From Nonomuraea maritima (GTDB lineage: Bacteria > Actinomycetota > Actinomycetes > Streptosporangiales > Streptosporangiaceae), in assembly GCF_900100395.1 (NCBI RefSeq), contig NZ_FNFB01000004.1, positions 62,001-126,000 of the forward strand: a stretch of DNA of 64,000 nt, read 5' to 3'. The notes beneath the pieces are model-generated. The model did not search any database. It had not been told where the DNA came from and worked only from the letters and a program-made list of their open reading frames with translations. This document shows positions 1 through 9,910 of the stretch, piece by piece. The translations under genes were made by a program, and so were the position numbers. Each line of letters begins with the position of its first letter. Within the stretch, counting starts at the first letter, position 1.

Positions 1-158
1 AGCACGTCGTGGGTAAAGTCTCTCACCTGCCGGAGCATGCCCGTCGCGCGGTCGGCCGTACGGCGGGCGACGTGGTCGGGTTGCAGCGCCTGCAGCCTGC
101 GCACCACCCACAGCGCGAGGAACGCGCCGAGCGACAGGTAGAACAGCCGCCTGATCAC
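1..158 (-). CDS. DUF6167-like small membrane protein (3' truncated by window edge)
   Basis: Reading the minus strand from a GTG at 158 gives VIRRLFYLSLGAFLALWVV, one hydrophobic segment, then a basic and polar stretch running off the window. The GTG overlaps the TGA of the DUF948 gene by 4 nt (GTGA), which fixes the start and implies translational coupling. In actinobacteria a DUF6167 protein commonly sits between a DUF948 gene and alaS, so alaS would be expected just beyond the window. The family assignment rests on context and the N-terminal pattern. The function is unknown. Confidence 0.6.
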   Translation of the reverse strand, partial: MIRRLFYLSLGAFLALWVVRRLQALQPDHVARRTADRATGMLRQVRDFTHDV

Positions 159-547
159 GACGGCCTCCCCTGGCGGACCGGGGGCCGCGGGCTCGTCGAA
201 CGGCGCACCTCGATGGCGCGGCGCACGCCGTGACCCAGCGCCGAGACCTTGATCAGCGGGCCGGTGAAGATGGTCTGCGTCACACCGGTGAGCTTGGCCG
301 CATGGCCGGTGACCTGCTTCACATCGTGGGCGATGGCCTCGACGGCGACGAGCTGCCGGTTGGTCTCGGCGACCGTGCTGCTGACGTCGTCGAGCAGCGG
401 CCCCAGCCGGTCGTTGAGCTCCGAGACCGCCTTGGTGGTGGCGGTGAGCAGCTTGGCCAGCCTGACCAGCACCATGACCATCACGCAGACCAGGACGATC
501 CAGCCCACGGCCGCGATCAGCCCGGCGACCTCTCCAGCGGTAAGCAT
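155..547 (-). CDS. DUF948 domain-containing membrane protein
   Basis: This 130-residue protein has one N-terminal membrane segment (about residues 5-28), then a heptad-rich region (residues 30-100) with the look of the DUF948 family, and a basic C-terminal tail. DUF948 proteins are small membrane-anchored helical proteins of unknown function, loosely similar to methyl-accepting coiled coils. A purine-rich GAGGGAGA sits just upstream of the ATG. The gene lies between rarA and the DUF6167-like gene on the same strand, the usual actinobacterial order ahead of alaS. Confidence 0.75.
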   Translation of the reverse strand: MLTAGEVAGLIAAVGWIVLVCVMVMVLVRLAKLLTATTKAVSELNDRLGPLLDDVSSTVAETNRQLVAVEAIAHDVKQVTGHAAKLTGVTQTIFTGPLIKVSALGHGVRRAIEVRRSTSPRPPVRQGRPS

Positions 548-714
548 CCGCGTATCTCCCTCGTACGCTGGGCCGGAACGGCAAGACCCTATCGCGTTCG
601 GGTGACAACGTTAGTCCGGAAATCGACCATGACCCGGCAGCCACGTCGGCCGAAACCCTTTCACGACGCCGGTACGCGTTCGGCGGACGACCAGCAGCAG
701 CGGCGTGTCCCCCG

Positions 715-2016
715 TCAGGAGCCGCGGAGGAAGTCGCGGATCTTGGACCAGCGCTCGGCCACCGGCGCCTCGGCGCCGTGCCGCGTCGGCTCGTAGTAGC
801 GCCGGTCGCGCACCTGCTCGGGCGCGTAGTCCTGGCGGACGAGCCCGTGGTCGTAGTCGTGCGGGTACTTGTAGCCCTCGCCGTGGCCGAGCTTGGCCGC
901 CCCGGGGTAGTGGGCGTCACGCAGGTGGGACGGCACCTGGCCGATGAGCCCCCGTCGCACGTCGCCGATCGCGGCGCCGATGGCCTTGACCACGGCGTTG
1001 GACTTCGGCGCCAGCGCGCAGTGGATCACCGCCTGCGCCAGGTTGATCTGCCCCTCGGGCAGCCCGATGAGCTGCACGGCCTGCGCCGTGGCGACCGCGG
1101 TCTGCAGGCACGTGGGGTCGGCCATGCCGACGTCCTCGGAGGCGAAGATGACGATGCGGCGGGCGATGAAGCGTGGGTCCTCCCCCGCCTCGATCATGCG
1201 GGCCAGGTAGTGGAGCGCGGCGTCGGCGTCGGAGCCGCGCATCGACTTGATGAACGCGCTGATCACGTCGTAGTGCTGGTCGCCCTGCCGGTCGTAGCGG
1301 ACGGCGGCCTTGTCGACCGCCTTCTCCACCACCTCGGCGGTGATGTCGTCGGCCAGCAGTGCCGCGGCCTCCAGGTACGTCAGCGACCGGCGTGCGTCGC
1401 CGCCCGCGAGGCGTACGAGATGGTCGAGGGCCTCGGGGGCCAGGGTGGCGCGGCCGCCGAGGCCGCGCGGGTCGGACACGGCGCGTTCCAGCACCGCGCG
1501 CACGTCGTCGTCGGACAGCGACTCCAGCGTGAGCAGCAGCGAGCGCGAGAGCAGCGGCGAGATGACCGAGAAGAACGGGTTCTCGGTGGTGGCGCCGATG
1601 AAGGTGACCCAGCGGTTCTCCACGGCGGGCAGCAGGGCGTCCTGCTGGGCCTTGTTGAAGCGGTGCACCTCGTCGACGAACAGGACGGTCTGGCGGCCCG
1701 TCATGCCGAGCTCGCGGCGGGCGTCGTCGATGGCGGCCCGCACGTCCTTGACGCCCGCCGACACGGCCGAGATCTCGACGAAGCGGCGCTTGGTGACGTT
1801 GGAGACGACGTAGGCGAGCGTGGTCTTGCCGGTGCCCGGCGGGCCCCACAGGAACAACGACATGGGGGCCTCGCTCTCGACCAGCCGCCGCAGCGGGGTG
1901 CCCTGGCCGAGCAGGTGACGCTGGCCGATCACCTCGTCGAGCGTGCGCGGGCGCATCCGCACCGCGAGCGGCTGCGGGGTGGCCTCCTCGGCGGCGGAAT
2001 CGAACAGGCTGTCCAC
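715..2016 (-). CDS. rarA: Replication-associated recombination protein A (RarA/MgsA AAA+ ATPase)
   Basis: A 433-residue AAA+ ATPase of the RarA/MgsA/WRNIP1 family, which acts at stalled replication forks. Walker A GPPGTGKT lies at residues 58-65, Walker [11 protein letters not shown] at about 111-120, and a sensor-1 GATTENP follows. The C-terminal half matches the MgsA tetramerisation region, including the [13 protein letters not shown] segment. Length is normal for the family. The GTG start has no clear Shine-Dalgarno sequence but has TAATCT 6 nt upstream (2023-2028), so it may be leaderless. It heads a minus-strand group with DUF948 and DUF6167 genes. Confidence 0.95.
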   Translation of the reverse strand: MDSLFDSAAEEATPQPLAVRMRPRTLDEVIGQRHLLGQGTPLRRLVESEAPMSLFLWGPPGTGKTTLAYVVSNVTKRRFVEISAVSAGVKDVRAAIDDARRELGMTGRQTVLFVDEVHRFNKAQQDALLPAVENRWVTFIGATTENPFFSVISPLLSRSLLLTLESLSDDDVRAVLERAVSDPRGLGGRATLAPEALDHLVRLAGGDARRSLTYLEAAALLADDITAEVVEKAVDKAAVRYDRQGDQHYDVISAFIKSMRGSDADAALHYLARMIEAGEDPRFIARRIVIFASEDVGMADPTCLQTAVATAQAVQLIGLPEGQINLAQAVIHCALAPKSNAVVKAIGAAIGDVRRGLIGQVPSHLRDAHYPGAAKLGHGEGYKYPHDYDHGLVRQDYAPEQVRDRRYYEPTRHGAEAPVAERWSKIRDFLRGS

Positions 2017-2022
2017 AACGCG

Positions 2023-2028
2023 AGATTA
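2023..2028 (-). promoter_or_regulatory. Putative -10 element for leaderless rarA
   Basis: TAATCT on the minus strand ends 6 nt before the GTG of rarA, which would place the transcription start at or next to the start codon. No good -35 hexamer was seen. Confidence 0.4.
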
Positions 2029-2072
2029 CACGCTGGCCGCGGCCCACCGGTCCGCCGCCGGAGCCCGGCCCC

Positions 2073-2552
2073 CTACCCCCAGACGGCTCTCGCGCCGCTG
2101 TCGCCGGCCCGGAAGACGAAGTACGCCACCACGAGCGCCAGAGCCACCGTCAGCACGGTGAGGAGCACCGTGACGGGACGACCGAGACGGTCACGGCCCA
2201 CCGAGTCGCGGGCGGGGCTGGTGGCGTACACCAGCAGGAGGGACGCGACGGTGAGGCCGAGCACCGACAGCAGCAGGGGCGTCGCGAAGCTCTCGTGGGT
2301 GGTGATGCGGGCGGCCAGTTCGCCCTCGGCCGTGCCGAAGCGGGCCTCCTTGAGTCGCTCGCCGCTCTGCCTGGCCGCGAACACCGCCAGGGAGCCGGCC
2401 GGCGCGAGCAGCACCAGCGCCCAGGCGACGTTTCCCCTCCAGCGGGGCACGAGCGCGTAGGCCACGGCGACGGCGACGAGCAGTGGCGTCAGCACGACCG
2501 CGAAGTGGATGATCAGGGGATGGGCCGGCAGGCCCAGTATCTGGTCGAACAA
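2073..2552 (-). CDS. DUF2231 domain-containing membrane protein
   Basis: The product is about 159 residues with the N-terminal FDQILGLPAHPLIIHFAVVL signature of DUF2231 and four hydrophobic segments spread along the chain. The function is unknown, although some relatives are annotated as haem-binding membrane proteins. An in-frame ATG lies at 2573, but a strong AAAGGAGGG sits inside that extension, 4 nt before a TTG at 2552. The TTG start also matches the usual family N-terminus, so it is preferred. The gene stands alone between rarA and a divergent cyclophilin. Confidence 0.8.
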   Translation of the reverse strand: MFDQILGLPAHPLIIHFAVVLTPLLVAVAVAYALVPRWRGNVAWALVLLAPAGSLAVFAARQSGERLKEARFGTAEGELAARITTHESFATPLLLSVLGLTVASLLLVYATSPARDSVGRDRLGRPVTVLLTVLTVALALVVAYFVFRAGDSGARAVWG

Positions 2553-2721
2553 GGTCCCTCCTTTGGTGCTCATTTCAACTACGTGTGGGAGCGCGATATG
2601 GTTCGCGACCTCAGGAGTCAGTTCGCATGGCTTTCGCCACTTACGTCCGCCACATATCGAGGGCCGGTAGCATGCGCGGAGCTGTTAGGTCATGCGTTGG
2701 CAAAAGTGAAGGGACATAGCG

Positions 2722-3630
2722 GTGAGCGGCGACGACCGCCAGAACGAAGAAGACCGCCAGAGCGAGCTGGCGCGGGCGCACAAGGAACGGCAGGCCAAGC
2801 GAGCCTCCGAGCAGACCGGCAAGTCCAGGCGGAACACCTTCATCGGCGCCGGCGTTGCCGTGGTCCTGGTCGCGGGCGGCATCTTCGCCGCGACCACTCT
2901 GGTCGGCAAGAACGCGGACCCGGACCCGGTCGCGGCGGAGAGCAGTGCGTCCCCCACGGCTTCCACCGGGATCCTGCCCGACCCGTCGCCCACCCCGACG
3001 CGGACGGGCCCCGTGACCTGCTCCTACAAGCGGGACACCTCGGTGCCCAACAAGTTCGTCGGGCTGCCCCCCAGGAAGCCGACCGTCATGAAGTACAAGA
3101 AGATGACGATCGTCCTCAACCGGGGCACCGTCACCGTCGACCTGATGACGGACGCCGCGCCCTGCGCGATCAACTCGATCAATTTCCTGGCGAAGAAGAA
3201 GTTCTACACGAACATGAAGTGCCACCGCCTGGTCACGCCGGACGTCTCCGGCGTGCACATGCTGCAGTGCGGTGACCCGCAGGCCAAGGCCGACGGCAAG
3301 AACCCGACCGACGGCCAGGGCACGGCCGGCTACGTCTACGCCGACGAGAACATCGACATCCCGCTCGGCCAGGGCGTGGTGTTCATGACGCAGCCGGGCG
3401 ACGCGGCGGGCCAGAACAACAGTCAGTTCGCCTTCTCCCTGTCACCCGAGAACCAGCAGATCGGCTCGGGCTACTCGGTCATCGGCATGGTCAGCGAGGG
3501 CATGGACACGCTGCTCGGCCTGGCCAGCAGCGGCAAGGACCTGATCATCAACGACAGCGACATCACCGGCGACGGCGGCACCACGGCCCCCAAGAACCCG
3601 GTGATCATCAAGCGGATCATCTTCTCCTGA
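2722..3630 (+). CDS. Membrane-anchored cyclophilin-type peptidyl-prolyl isomerase (copy 1)
   Basis: This 302-residue protein has a charged cytosolic N-terminus (residues 1-37), one transmembrane helix (about 39-61), a Ser/Pro/Thr linker and a C-terminal cyclophilin domain (about 120-302), so the isomerase should face outside. The CHRL segment keeps the cyclophilin Arg, and MLQCGDP matches the usual QGGD region. Cysteines at about 100, 148, 167 and 183 are shared with the second copy at 7604, which suggests disulfides. The GTG start follows GAAGGGA. It converges with aspS across a long terminator hairpin. Confidence 0.88.
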   Translation: MSGDDRQNEEDRQSELARAHKERQAKRASEQTGKSRRNTFIGAGVAVVLVAGGIFAATTLVGKNADPDPVAAESSASPTASTGILPDPSPTPTRTGPVTCSYKRDTSVPNKFVGLPPRKPTVMKYKKMTIVLNRGTVTVDLMTDAAPCAINSINFLAKKKFYTNMKCHRLVTPDVSGVHMLQCGDPQAKADGKNPTDGQGTAGYVYADENIDIPLGQGVVFMTQPGDAAGQNNSQFAFSLSPENQQIGSGYSVIGMVSEGMDTLLGLASSGKDLIINDSDITGDGGTTAPKNPVIIKRIIFS

Positions 3631-3674
3631 CCCGCGGCGGGACGGTCCTCCCCAGGCCCGTCCCGCACGGAACG

Positions 3675-3720
3675 CACGACAAAGGGCGGGCGTCGCACGC
3701 GACGCCCGCCCTTTGTCGTG
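3675..3720. terminator. Bidirectional terminator between cyclophilin copy 1 and aspS
   Basis: A perfect 21-bp inverted repeat (3675-3695 and 3700-3720) with a 4-nt loop. Each end carries an A/T-richer CTTTGTCG or CGACAAAG segment. It fills the space between two convergent genes. Confidence 0.85.
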
Positions 3721-3721
3721 T

Positions 3722-5455
3722 CTACTGCTGCTTGGGGGCGGCGTCGACGCCGGCCTCCTTGCGCTGCTCGGTCGTGATCGGCGTGGGCGCGCCGGTCAGC
3801 GGGTCGAAGCCCGAGGCGGTCTTCGGGAACGCGATCACGTCACGGATCGAATCGCCGCCGGACAGCAGCATGCAGATCCGGTCCCAGCCGTAGGCGATGC
3901 CGCCGTGCGGGGGCGGGCCGTACTTGAACGCCTCCAGCAGGAAGCCGAACTTGCTCTCCGCCTCCTCCTTGGAGATGCCGAGCACGTCGAAGACGCGCTG
4001 CTGCATCTCGGCCCGGTGGATACGGATCGAGCCGCCACCGATCTCCATGCCGTTGCACACCATGTCGTAGGCGTACGCGAGGGCCTCTCCCGGGTGGTCC
4101 TGGAAGTTGTCGGCCCACTCCGGCTTCGGCCCGGTGAACGGGTGGTGGACGGCCGTCCAGCCGCCCTCGCCGTCCTCCTCGAACATGGGGGCGTCGACCA
4201 CCCACAGGAACGACCACTGCGACTCGTCGATCAGGCCGCAGCGCCGACCGATCTCGAGGCGGGCCGCGCCGAGCAGGTCACGCGAGGCGCTCCTGGCGCC
4301 GGCGGCGAAGAAGATCGCGTCGCCAGGAGCGGCGCCGACCTTGGCGGCCAGCCCGGACAGCTCCTCCTCCGACAGGTTCTTCGCGACCGGACCGCCGAGC
4401 GTGCCGTCCTCCTGCACGAGCACGTACGCCAGGCCCTTGGCGCCGCGCGAGCGGGCCCACTCCTGCCAGCCGTCGAGCTCCTTGCGGGTCTGCGAGGCCC
4501 CGCCGGGCATGACGACCGCGCCCACGTAGTCGGCCTGGAAGACGCGGAACGTGGTGCCGGCGAAGTAGTCGGTCATCTCGACGAGCTCCTGGCCGAAGCG
4601 CAGGTCGGGCTTGTCGGAGCCGAAGCGGGCCATGGCGTCGGCGTACGTCATGCGCGGCAGCGGCAGCGGGATCTCGTAGCCGACGATCTCCTGCCACAGC
4701 CGCCCGATCAGCTTCTCGCCGACCGCGATGACGTCCTCCTGGTCGACGAAGGACATCTCGACGTCGATCTGGGTGAACTCGGGCTGCCGGTCGGCCCGAA
4801 GGTCCTCGTCGCGGTAGCACTTGGCCAGCTGGTAGTAGCGCTCCAGGCCGGCGACCTGAAGGAGCTGCTTGAACAGCTGCGGCGACTGCGGCAGCGCGTA
4901 CCAGTTGCCGGGCTGCAGGCGCACCGGCACCAGGAAGTCGCGCGCGCCCTCGGGCGTGGAGCGGGTCAGCGTGGGCGTCTCGACGTAGACGAAGCCGAGC
5001 TCGTGCATCACCTCGTTGGCGAGGTAGGTCGCCTTGGAGCGGACGCGCATCGCGTTGGCCACCTGCTGGCGGCGGATGTCGAGGTAGCGGTACTTCAGCC
5101 GCGCCTCCTCCGACACCCCCACGTTGCCCTCGATCGGGAACGGCAGCGGCGCCGACTCGCTGAGCACCTCGACGGTGTCGGCCACCACTTCGATCGCGCC
5201 GGTCGGCAGCTCGAGGTTCTCGTTGCCCTCGGGCCGTACCCGGACGTTGCCGACGACCTTCACGCAGTATTCGGCGCGCAGGTCGTGGGCGTGGTCCTCC
5301 TCGCGGAAGACCACCTGCGCCGAGCCGGAGGCGTCGCGCAGGTCGATGAAGACGACGCCGCCGTGGTCACGGCGACGCGCCACCCATCCCGCGAGCGTCA
5401 CCTGCTGCCCGGCGTGCTCCTCACGGAGCGACCCGGCCATATGCGTGCGGATCAC
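3722..5455 (-). CDS. aspS: Aspartate-tRNA ligase
   Basis: A 577-residue class II aminoacyl-tRNA synthetase charging tRNA(Asp) and, in bacteria with GatCAB, often tRNA(Asn) too. It has the N-terminal OB-fold ([19 protein letters not shown], residues 23-41), class II motif 2 ([15 protein letters not shown], about 213-227), the bacterial GAD insert, and motif 3 near the C-terminus (GIAYGWDRI). Length is as expected. GAAGGGAAAG precedes the GTG start. It lies 67 nt downstream of hisS in the order MBL-hisS-aspS, likely one transcript ending at the 3675-3720 hairpin. Confidence 0.97.
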   Translation of the reverse strand: MIRTHMAGSLREEHAGQQVTLAGWVARRRDHGGVVFIDLRDASGSAQVVFREEDHAHDLRAEYCVKVVGNVRVRPEGNENLELPTGAIEVVADTVEVLSESAPLPFPIEGNVGVSEEARLKYRYLDIRRQQVANAMRVRSKATYLANEVMHELGFVYVETPTLTRSTPEGARDFLVPVRLQPGNWYALPQSPQLFKQLLQVAGLERYYQLAKCYRDEDLRADRQPEFTQIDVEMSFVDQEDVIAVGEKLIGRLWQEIVGYEIPLPLPRMTYADAMARFGSDKPDLRFGQELVEMTDYFAGTTFRVFQADYVGAVVMPGGASQTRKELDGWQEWARSRGAKGLAYVLVQEDGTLGGPVAKNLSEEELSGLAAKVGAAPGDAIFFAAGARSASRDLLGAARLEIGRRCGLIDESQWSFLWVVDAPMFEEDGEGGWTAVHHPFTGPKPEWADNFQDHPGEALAYAYDMVCNGMEIGGGSIRIHRAEMQQRVFDVLGISKEEAESKFGFLLEAFKYGPPPHGGIAYGWDRICMLLSGGDSIRDVIAFPKTASGFDPLTGAPTPITTEQRKEAGVDAAPKQQ

Positions 5456-5522
5456 TGCACTTTCCCTTCATATGGAGAGGAGGGGAAGGGAAGCGGCGAT
5501 CCGGCCCGCGCCGACCTGCGGA

Positions 5523-6785
5523 TCACTTCACCTTTCCCTTCAGAACGTCGACGACCTGGGCCAGCGGCACCTCGGCCTGCTCGGCGGTGGCCAGGTCTTT
5601 CACTTGCGCGACCTCGGCGGCGAGGTCACGCTCGCCCAGGATCAGCGCGTACGCGGCACCCGAGCGGTCCGCACCCTTCATCGCGCCCTTGAGCCCCTTG
5701 CCGCCGAATGCCATGTCGGCGCTGACGCCCGCCCGGCGCAGCTCGTTGACGAGCTGGAACATCCGGCGGCGGGCGTCGTCACCCAGCGGGACACCGTACA
5801 CCTGCACGCGCCTCTGCGTGGCGTCGTCGTCGAGCAGCCCTTCGGCCTCCATGGCGAGGAAGGTGCGGTCGACGCCGAGCGCCCAACCGACGCTGGGCAG
5901 CGGCGGGCCGTCGAGCATCTCGCTGAGGCCGTCGTAGCGGCCGCCGCCACCGACCGCCGACTGCGAGCCGAGCCCGTCGTGGACGAACTCGAACGTGGTG
6001 CGCGTGTAGTAGTCGAGGCCGCGCACGAGCCGCGGGTCGTCCTCGAAGGCGACGCCCTCGGCGGCCAGCAGCGTGCGGACCTCCTCGTGGTAGGCCTTGC
6101 AGGCGGCGCAGAGGTGGTCGACCACCAGCGGCGCGCCGGCCAGCTGCGCCTGCACCTCGGGCCGCTTGTCGTCGAGCACCCGCAACGGGTTGATCTCGAT
6201 GCGGGCCCGGGTGTCGTCGTCGAGGTCGAGCCCGCGCAGGAACTCCTGCAGCGCCGCCCGGTAGGCGGGCCGGCAGTTCTTGTCGCCGAGCGAGTTGACG
6301 AGCAGCCGTACGTTCTTCAGCCCGAGCGAGGCGAAGCCGCGCACGCCGAGCACGATCAGCTCGGCGTCGAGCGCCGGGTCTTCCGAACCGAGCGCCTCGG
6401 CCCCCACCTGCCAGAAGTGGCGGTAGCGGCCCTTCTGGGCGCGTTCGTAGCGGAACTGGCTGCCGGAGTACCACAGCTTCACCGGCAGCTGGCCGGTGTG
6501 CAGGTTGTGCTGCAGCACCGCGCGCACGACCGAGGCGGTGCCCTCGGGGCGCAGCGTCAGGGAGCGGCCCGCCTTGTCGGGGAAGGTGTACATCTCTTTC
6601 GAGACGATGTCGGTCGACTCGCCCACGCCCCTGGCGAACAGCTGGGCGTCCTCGAAGACCGGCGTCTCGATGTAGCCGTAGCCGGCCCCGCGCAGCGGCG
6701 CGGCCAGCGCCTCGCGTACGGCGAGCACGCGCTCGGAACGCGGGGGCAGCCAGTCGAAGGTGCCTTTCGGTGCTTGGAAACTCAT
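5523..6785 (-). CDS. hisS: Histidine-tRNA ligase
   Basis: A 420-residue class II synthetase for tRNA(His). The catalytic motif [12 protein letters not shown] (motif 2 region) and the histidine-binding [15 protein letters not shown] are present, followed by the C-terminal anticodon-binding domain. The ATG overlaps the TGA of the upstream MBL gene by 4 nt (ATGA) and AGGGGATC lies just before it, so translation is probably coupled. Co-transcription with aspS downstream is likely. No T-box-like leader was seen. Confidence 0.97.
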   Translation of the reverse strand: MSFQAPKGTFDWLPPRSERVLAVREALAAPLRGAGYGYIETPVFEDAQLFARGVGESTDIVSKEMYTFPDKAGRSLTLRPEGTASVVRAVLQHNLHTGQLPVKLWYSGSQFRYERAQKGRYRHFWQVGAEALGSEDPALDAELIVLGVRGFASLGLKNVRLLVNSLGDKNCRPAYRAALQEFLRGLDLDDDTRARIEINPLRVLDDKRPEVQAQLAGAPLVVDHLCAACKAYHEEVRTLLAAEGVAFEDDPRLVRGLDYYTRTTFEFVHDGLGSQSAVGGGGRYDGLSEMLDGPPLPSVGWALGVDRTFLAMEAEGLLDDDATQRRVQVYGVPLGDDARRRMFQLVNELRRAGVSADMAFGGKGLKGAMKGADRSGAAYALILGERDLAAEVAQVKDLATAEQAEVPLAQVVDVLKGKVK

Positions 6786-7465
6786 GAGATCCCCTGTGTG
6801 GGACCGGCGTGCGGCGCCGCCTCTTTCAGGTACGGGTTGGCGACGCGCTCGCGGCCGATCGTGGTCTGTGGTCCGTGGCCCGGCAGGACGACCGTATCGT
6901 CAGGCAGCGGCAGACACTTGGTAGCCAGGCTGCGCATGATGGTCGCGTGGTCGCCACCGGGAAGATCGGTGCGGCCGATGGAGCCGGCGAACAGCAGGTC
7001 GCCCGAGAACATGATGGCGTCATCGGGCAGCCGGAAGCTCACCGACCCCCTGGTATGGCCGGGCGTGTGGTCGACCACGAGTTCGAGACCGGCGAGCCGG
7101 AGCACGGCCCCGTCGGACAGCTCGCGCACGTCGTCGGGCTCGCTCAGGGTGAGGCCGCCGAACAGCGACTCGCTCGTGCCCGACCAGCCGGCGGCAGGGT
7201 CGGAGAGCAGGTGGCGGTCGTCGGGGTGGATCCACGCGGGGATGTCACGCGCGCCGCAGACCGGGGCCACCGACCAGACGTGGTCGAGGTGGCCGTGGGT
7301 GAGCAGGACGGCGACCGGCTTGAGCCGGTGCTCGCGCAGCAGCTCGTCCACGCCGTCGGTGGCGTCCTGACCTGGATCGACGACCACGCACTCCTCACCG
7401 GCGGCGGGCGCGACGACGTAACAGTTGGTCTGGAAGGCCCCTGCGGGGAAGCCGGCGATGAGCAT
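6782..7465 (-). CDS. MBL-fold metallo-hydrolase (glyoxalase II-like)
   Basis: The product is 227 residues when started at the ATG at 7465, which has GAGG 3 nt upstream; the frame stays open much further but without homology. The metal-binding THGHLDH motif is at residues 56-62. Later come the PGHTRG and [15 protein letters not shown] segments typical of hydroxyacylglutathione-hydrolase-like proteins. The substrate is unknown; actinobacterial relatives may use mycothiol thioesters. It overlaps hisS by 4 nt, a common arrangement in actinobacteria. Confidence 0.9.
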   Translation of the reverse strand: MLIAGFPAGAFQTNCYVVAPAAGEECVVVDPGQDATDGVDELLREHRLKPVAVLLTHGHLDHVWSVAPVCGARDIPAWIHPDDRHLLSDPAAGWSGTSESLFGGLTLSEPDDVRELSDGAVLRLAGLELVVDHTPGHTRGSVSFRLPDDAIMFSGDLLFAGSIGRTDLPGGDHATIMRSLATKCLPLPDDTVVLPGHGPQTTIGRERVANPYLKEAAPHAGPTQGIS

Positions 7466-7603
7466 CTGCCTCAGGTGATCTCGTCGAAAAGTCAATGGGA
7501 ATGTAACCGAAGGGTACCGGTGCGGGTCGCCGGGCTGCGAATCATTACCCGTTGGCCGATACGATTCGCCCACCTCAGTTGATTGACTATGGGAGGCAAA
7601 GCG

Positions 7604-8473
7604 GTGGCCACGGGGAAGGACCGACAGAGGCAGCTGGCGCGCGAGCACCACGAGAGGCAGCTGCAGCGCCGCGCCGAGCACGAGCAGAAGGCAAAGCGCA
7701 CGGCGATCATCGGCTCCACGGCGGGTGTGGTGATCGTGGTGGGCGGCATCGTCGCCGCGGTCGCCCTGCTCGGCGGTAACGACGCGGGCCCGGAGGCGGC
7801 GTCCTCGGCGTCCTCCTCGCCCGCCGCCACGGAAGCCGCGTCGGCGGCCACGGGCCCGAAGCCGTACGATGCGGCGACCGGTACGTGCGACTATGCCCCC
7901 GACACCACCGGCGGGCAGGTCAAGGACGTCGGCACGCCTCCGACGAAGGTCTCGACGAAACCCGCCACGAAGACGATGACGCTCAAGACCAATCTGGGCG
8001 ACATCGTTGTCGAGCTGGACAACGCCAAGGCTCCGTGCACCACCAACTCGCTGGAGTTCCTGGCGAAGAAGAAGTACTACGACGGCAGCAAGTGCCACCG
8101 TCTCGGCAACGACCAGTTCCCCATGCTGCAGTGCGGTGACCCGACCGCGAAGGCCGACGGCAAGAGCCAGGACGGCTCGGGCGGCCCGGGTTACGTGATG
8201 GCCGAGGAGAACCTTCAGGGCGCCCAGTACAAGCGCGGTGTGATGGCGATGGCCAAAACCTCGGCGCCGGGCTCCACGGGAAGCCAGTTCTTCCTCGTTT
8301 ACGGCGACATCGGACTTACCCCCAATTACACGCCGGTGGGTACGATCACCAAGGGGCTCGACATCCTGGACAAGGTGAACAAAGCGGGCGTGATCGCCGA
8401 CAGCGGAGACGGGACCGGAGCACCAAAGCAAACCGTCGAAATCAAAGACGTGACAATCACCGGCAAGAGCTGA
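7604..8473 (+). CDS. Membrane-anchored cyclophilin-type peptidyl-prolyl isomerase (copy 2)
   Basis: This 289-residue paralogue of the protein at 2722 has the same layout: basic N-terminus, one transmembrane helix (about 34-57), an Ala/Ser-rich linker and an extracytoplasmic cyclophilin domain. It shares the CHRL and MLQCGDP segments, and its four cysteines (about 95, 145, 164, 177) match those of copy 1. In-frame TTG and ATG codons lie at 7583 and 7589, but GGAGG at 7592-7596 is correctly spaced only for the GTG at 7604. It is divergent from the MBL-hisS-aspS operon. Confidence 0.88.
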   Translation: MATGKDRQRQLAREHHERQLQRRAEHEQKAKRTAIIGSTAGVVIVVGGIVAAVALLGGNDAGPEAASSASSSPAATEAASAATGPKPYDAATGTCDYAPDTTGGQVKDVGTPPTKVSTKPATKTMTLKTNLGDIVVELDNAKAPCTTNSLEFLAKKKYYDGSKCHRLGNDQFPMLQCGDPTAKADGKSQDGSGGPGYVMAEENLQGAQYKRGVMAMAKTSAPGSTGSQFFLVYGDIGLTPNYTPVGTITKGLDILDKVNKAGVIADSGDGTGAPKQTVEIKDVTITGKS

Positions 8474-8487
8474 CGTAATACAAACTA

Positions 8488-8503
8488 GGGACGAAGTAGT
8501 CCC
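8488..8503 (+). other. Small hairpin upstream of DUF349 gene
   Basis: GGGAC and GTCCC arms flank a 6-nt loop between the cyclophilin stop and the DUF349 gene. It is too short to be a convincing terminator and might be an operator. Confidence 0.3.
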
Positions 8504-8535
8504 GAAGGGTCTGATGGATAGTGCGGGAGGACACG

Positions 8536-9765
8536 GTGAGCACCGACCCGTGGGGCCGGGTAGACGACGACGGCACCGTCTACGTGCGTACGGCTGAGGG
8601 AGAACGGGCCGTCGGGTCCTGGCAGGCCGGTGAACCCGAAGAGGCACTGGCCTACTTCCATCGCAAGTACGACGAGCTGGCCGGCCAGGTTCAGCTGCTG
8701 GAGCAGCGCGTCCGGGGCACGGACCTCGCTCCGGCACAGGCCGAGTCGAGCATCGCCAAGCTGCGCGAGGCCGTGGCCGACGCCCACGCCGTCGGCGACC
8801 TGGGCGCGCTGGTCGCCCGGCTCGACGGCCTGACCGAGCTCGTCGGCCGGCGACGTGAGGAGGTCAAGGCGGCCCGCGAGCGGGCGCGCGCCGAGGCCAG
8901 GACGGTCAAGGAACGCATCGTCGCCGAGGCCGAGCGCATCGCGGACGAGACCACCCACTGGAAGTCCGGCGGCGAGCGGCTGCGCCAGCTCATCGAGGAG
9001 TGGAAGGCGGCCGACCGCATCGACCGGGTCACCGAGGCCCAGCTGTGGAAGCGGCTCTCGGCCTCGCGCACGGCCTTCGCCAAGCGGCGCAAGGCGTACT
9101 TCGCGGGGCTCGACGAGCAGCGCGAGGGCGTGCGGGCGACCAAGGAGCGCATCGTCGCCGAGGCCGAGGCCATCGCCGGCTCCACCGACTGGGGTGCGAC
9201 CGCCGCGGCGTACCGCGACCTCATGCAGCAGTGGAAGAGCGCCGGCCGCGGCTCGCGCGAGGTCGAGGACGAGCTGTGGGGCCGCTTCAAGGCCGCCCAG
9301 GACCAGTTCTTCCAGGCTCGCTCCGCGGTGTTCGCCGAGCGCGACGCCTCGCTCGCGGCGAACGCCGAGGTCAAGGAGCAGCTGCTGGCCGAGGCCGAGA
9401 AGATCCTGCCGGTGACCGACGTACGCGCTGCCAGGGCGGCGCTGCGCGGTCTCCTCGAGCGGTGGGAGGCCGCCGGCCCCGTGCCGCGCGACCAGCGCGA
9501 CCGGCTCGAGGGCGGGCTGCGCAAGATCGACGACGCCGTGCGCAAGGCCGAGGACGCGGAGTGGAAGCGCTCCAACCCCGAGGCCAGGGCCCGCGCCCAG
9601 AGCACGGTCGACCAGCTCCGCACGTCCATCGAGCAGTTGGAGAAGCAGCTCGCCAAGGCTCAGGCCGCCGGGCGCGCGAAGGACGTCAAGGAGACCGAGG
9701 AGGCCATCACCGCCCGCCGCTCGTGGCTGGCGGAGGCCGAACGCACCCTCGCCGAGTTCAGCTGA
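8536..9765 (+). CDS. DUF349 domain-containing coiled-coil protein
   Basis: A 409-residue, highly charged, helical protein built from repeated DUF349 units of about 70 residues. Each unit carries an ERIVAEAE-like segment and a W(K/E)xAG or WKAADR turn (units around residues 110-190, 190-260 and 260-330), followed by a C-terminal coiled coil. The function is unknown. A GTG also occurs at 8521, but GGGAGG at 8525-8530 fits the GTG at 8536. It follows cyclophilin copy 2 by about 60 nt and is closed by a strong hairpin. Confidence 0.85.
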   Translation: MSTDPWGRVDDDGTVYVRTAEGERAVGSWQAGEPEEALAYFHRKYDELAGQVQLLEQRVRGTDLAPAQAESSIAKLREAVADAHAVGDLGALVARLDGLTELVGRRREEVKAARERARAEARTVKERIVAEAERIADETTHWKSGGERLRQLIEEWKAADRIDRVTEAQLWKRLSASRTAFAKRRKAYFAGLDEQREGVRATKERIVAEAEAIAGSTDWGATAAAYRDLMQQWKSAGRGSREVEDELWGRFKAAQDQFFQARSAVFAERDASLAANAEVKEQLLAEAEKILPVTDVRAARAALRGLLERWEAAGPVPRDQRDRLEGGLRKIDDAVRKAEDAEWKRSNPEARARAQSTVDQLRTSIEQLEKQLAKAQAAGRAKDVKETEEAITARRSWLAEAERTLAEFS

Positions 9766-9791
9766 CCCGTCAGCCGGGCTCTCCCCCGCGA

Positions 9792-9821
9792 GCCCGCCCC
9801 GCCGTCCCCGGCAGGGCGGGC
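9792..9821 (+). terminator. Terminator after DUF349 gene
   Basis: GCCCGCCC and GGGCGGGC arms (9792-9799 and 9814-9821) are extended inward by GCCG/CGGC, giving a long GC stem 27 nt after the stop codon. No T-tract follows. Confidence 0.65.
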
Positions 9822-9898
9822 CTACGGCTCCCCCGGAGCGCCGGTCATCGCGGGGTTCGCGTCGGGTGATCGGCAGGCGCGGGCAGGGGTCGGAGATC

Positions 9899-9904
9899 TA
9901 GTCT
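9899..9904 (+). promoter_or_regulatory. Putative -10 element before the nucleotidyltransferase-cupin gene
   Basis: TAGTCT ends 6 nt before the ATG at 9911. The intervening GAGGGC could instead serve as a close Shine-Dalgarno sequence. Confidence 0.35.
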
Positions 9905-9910
9905 GAGGGC

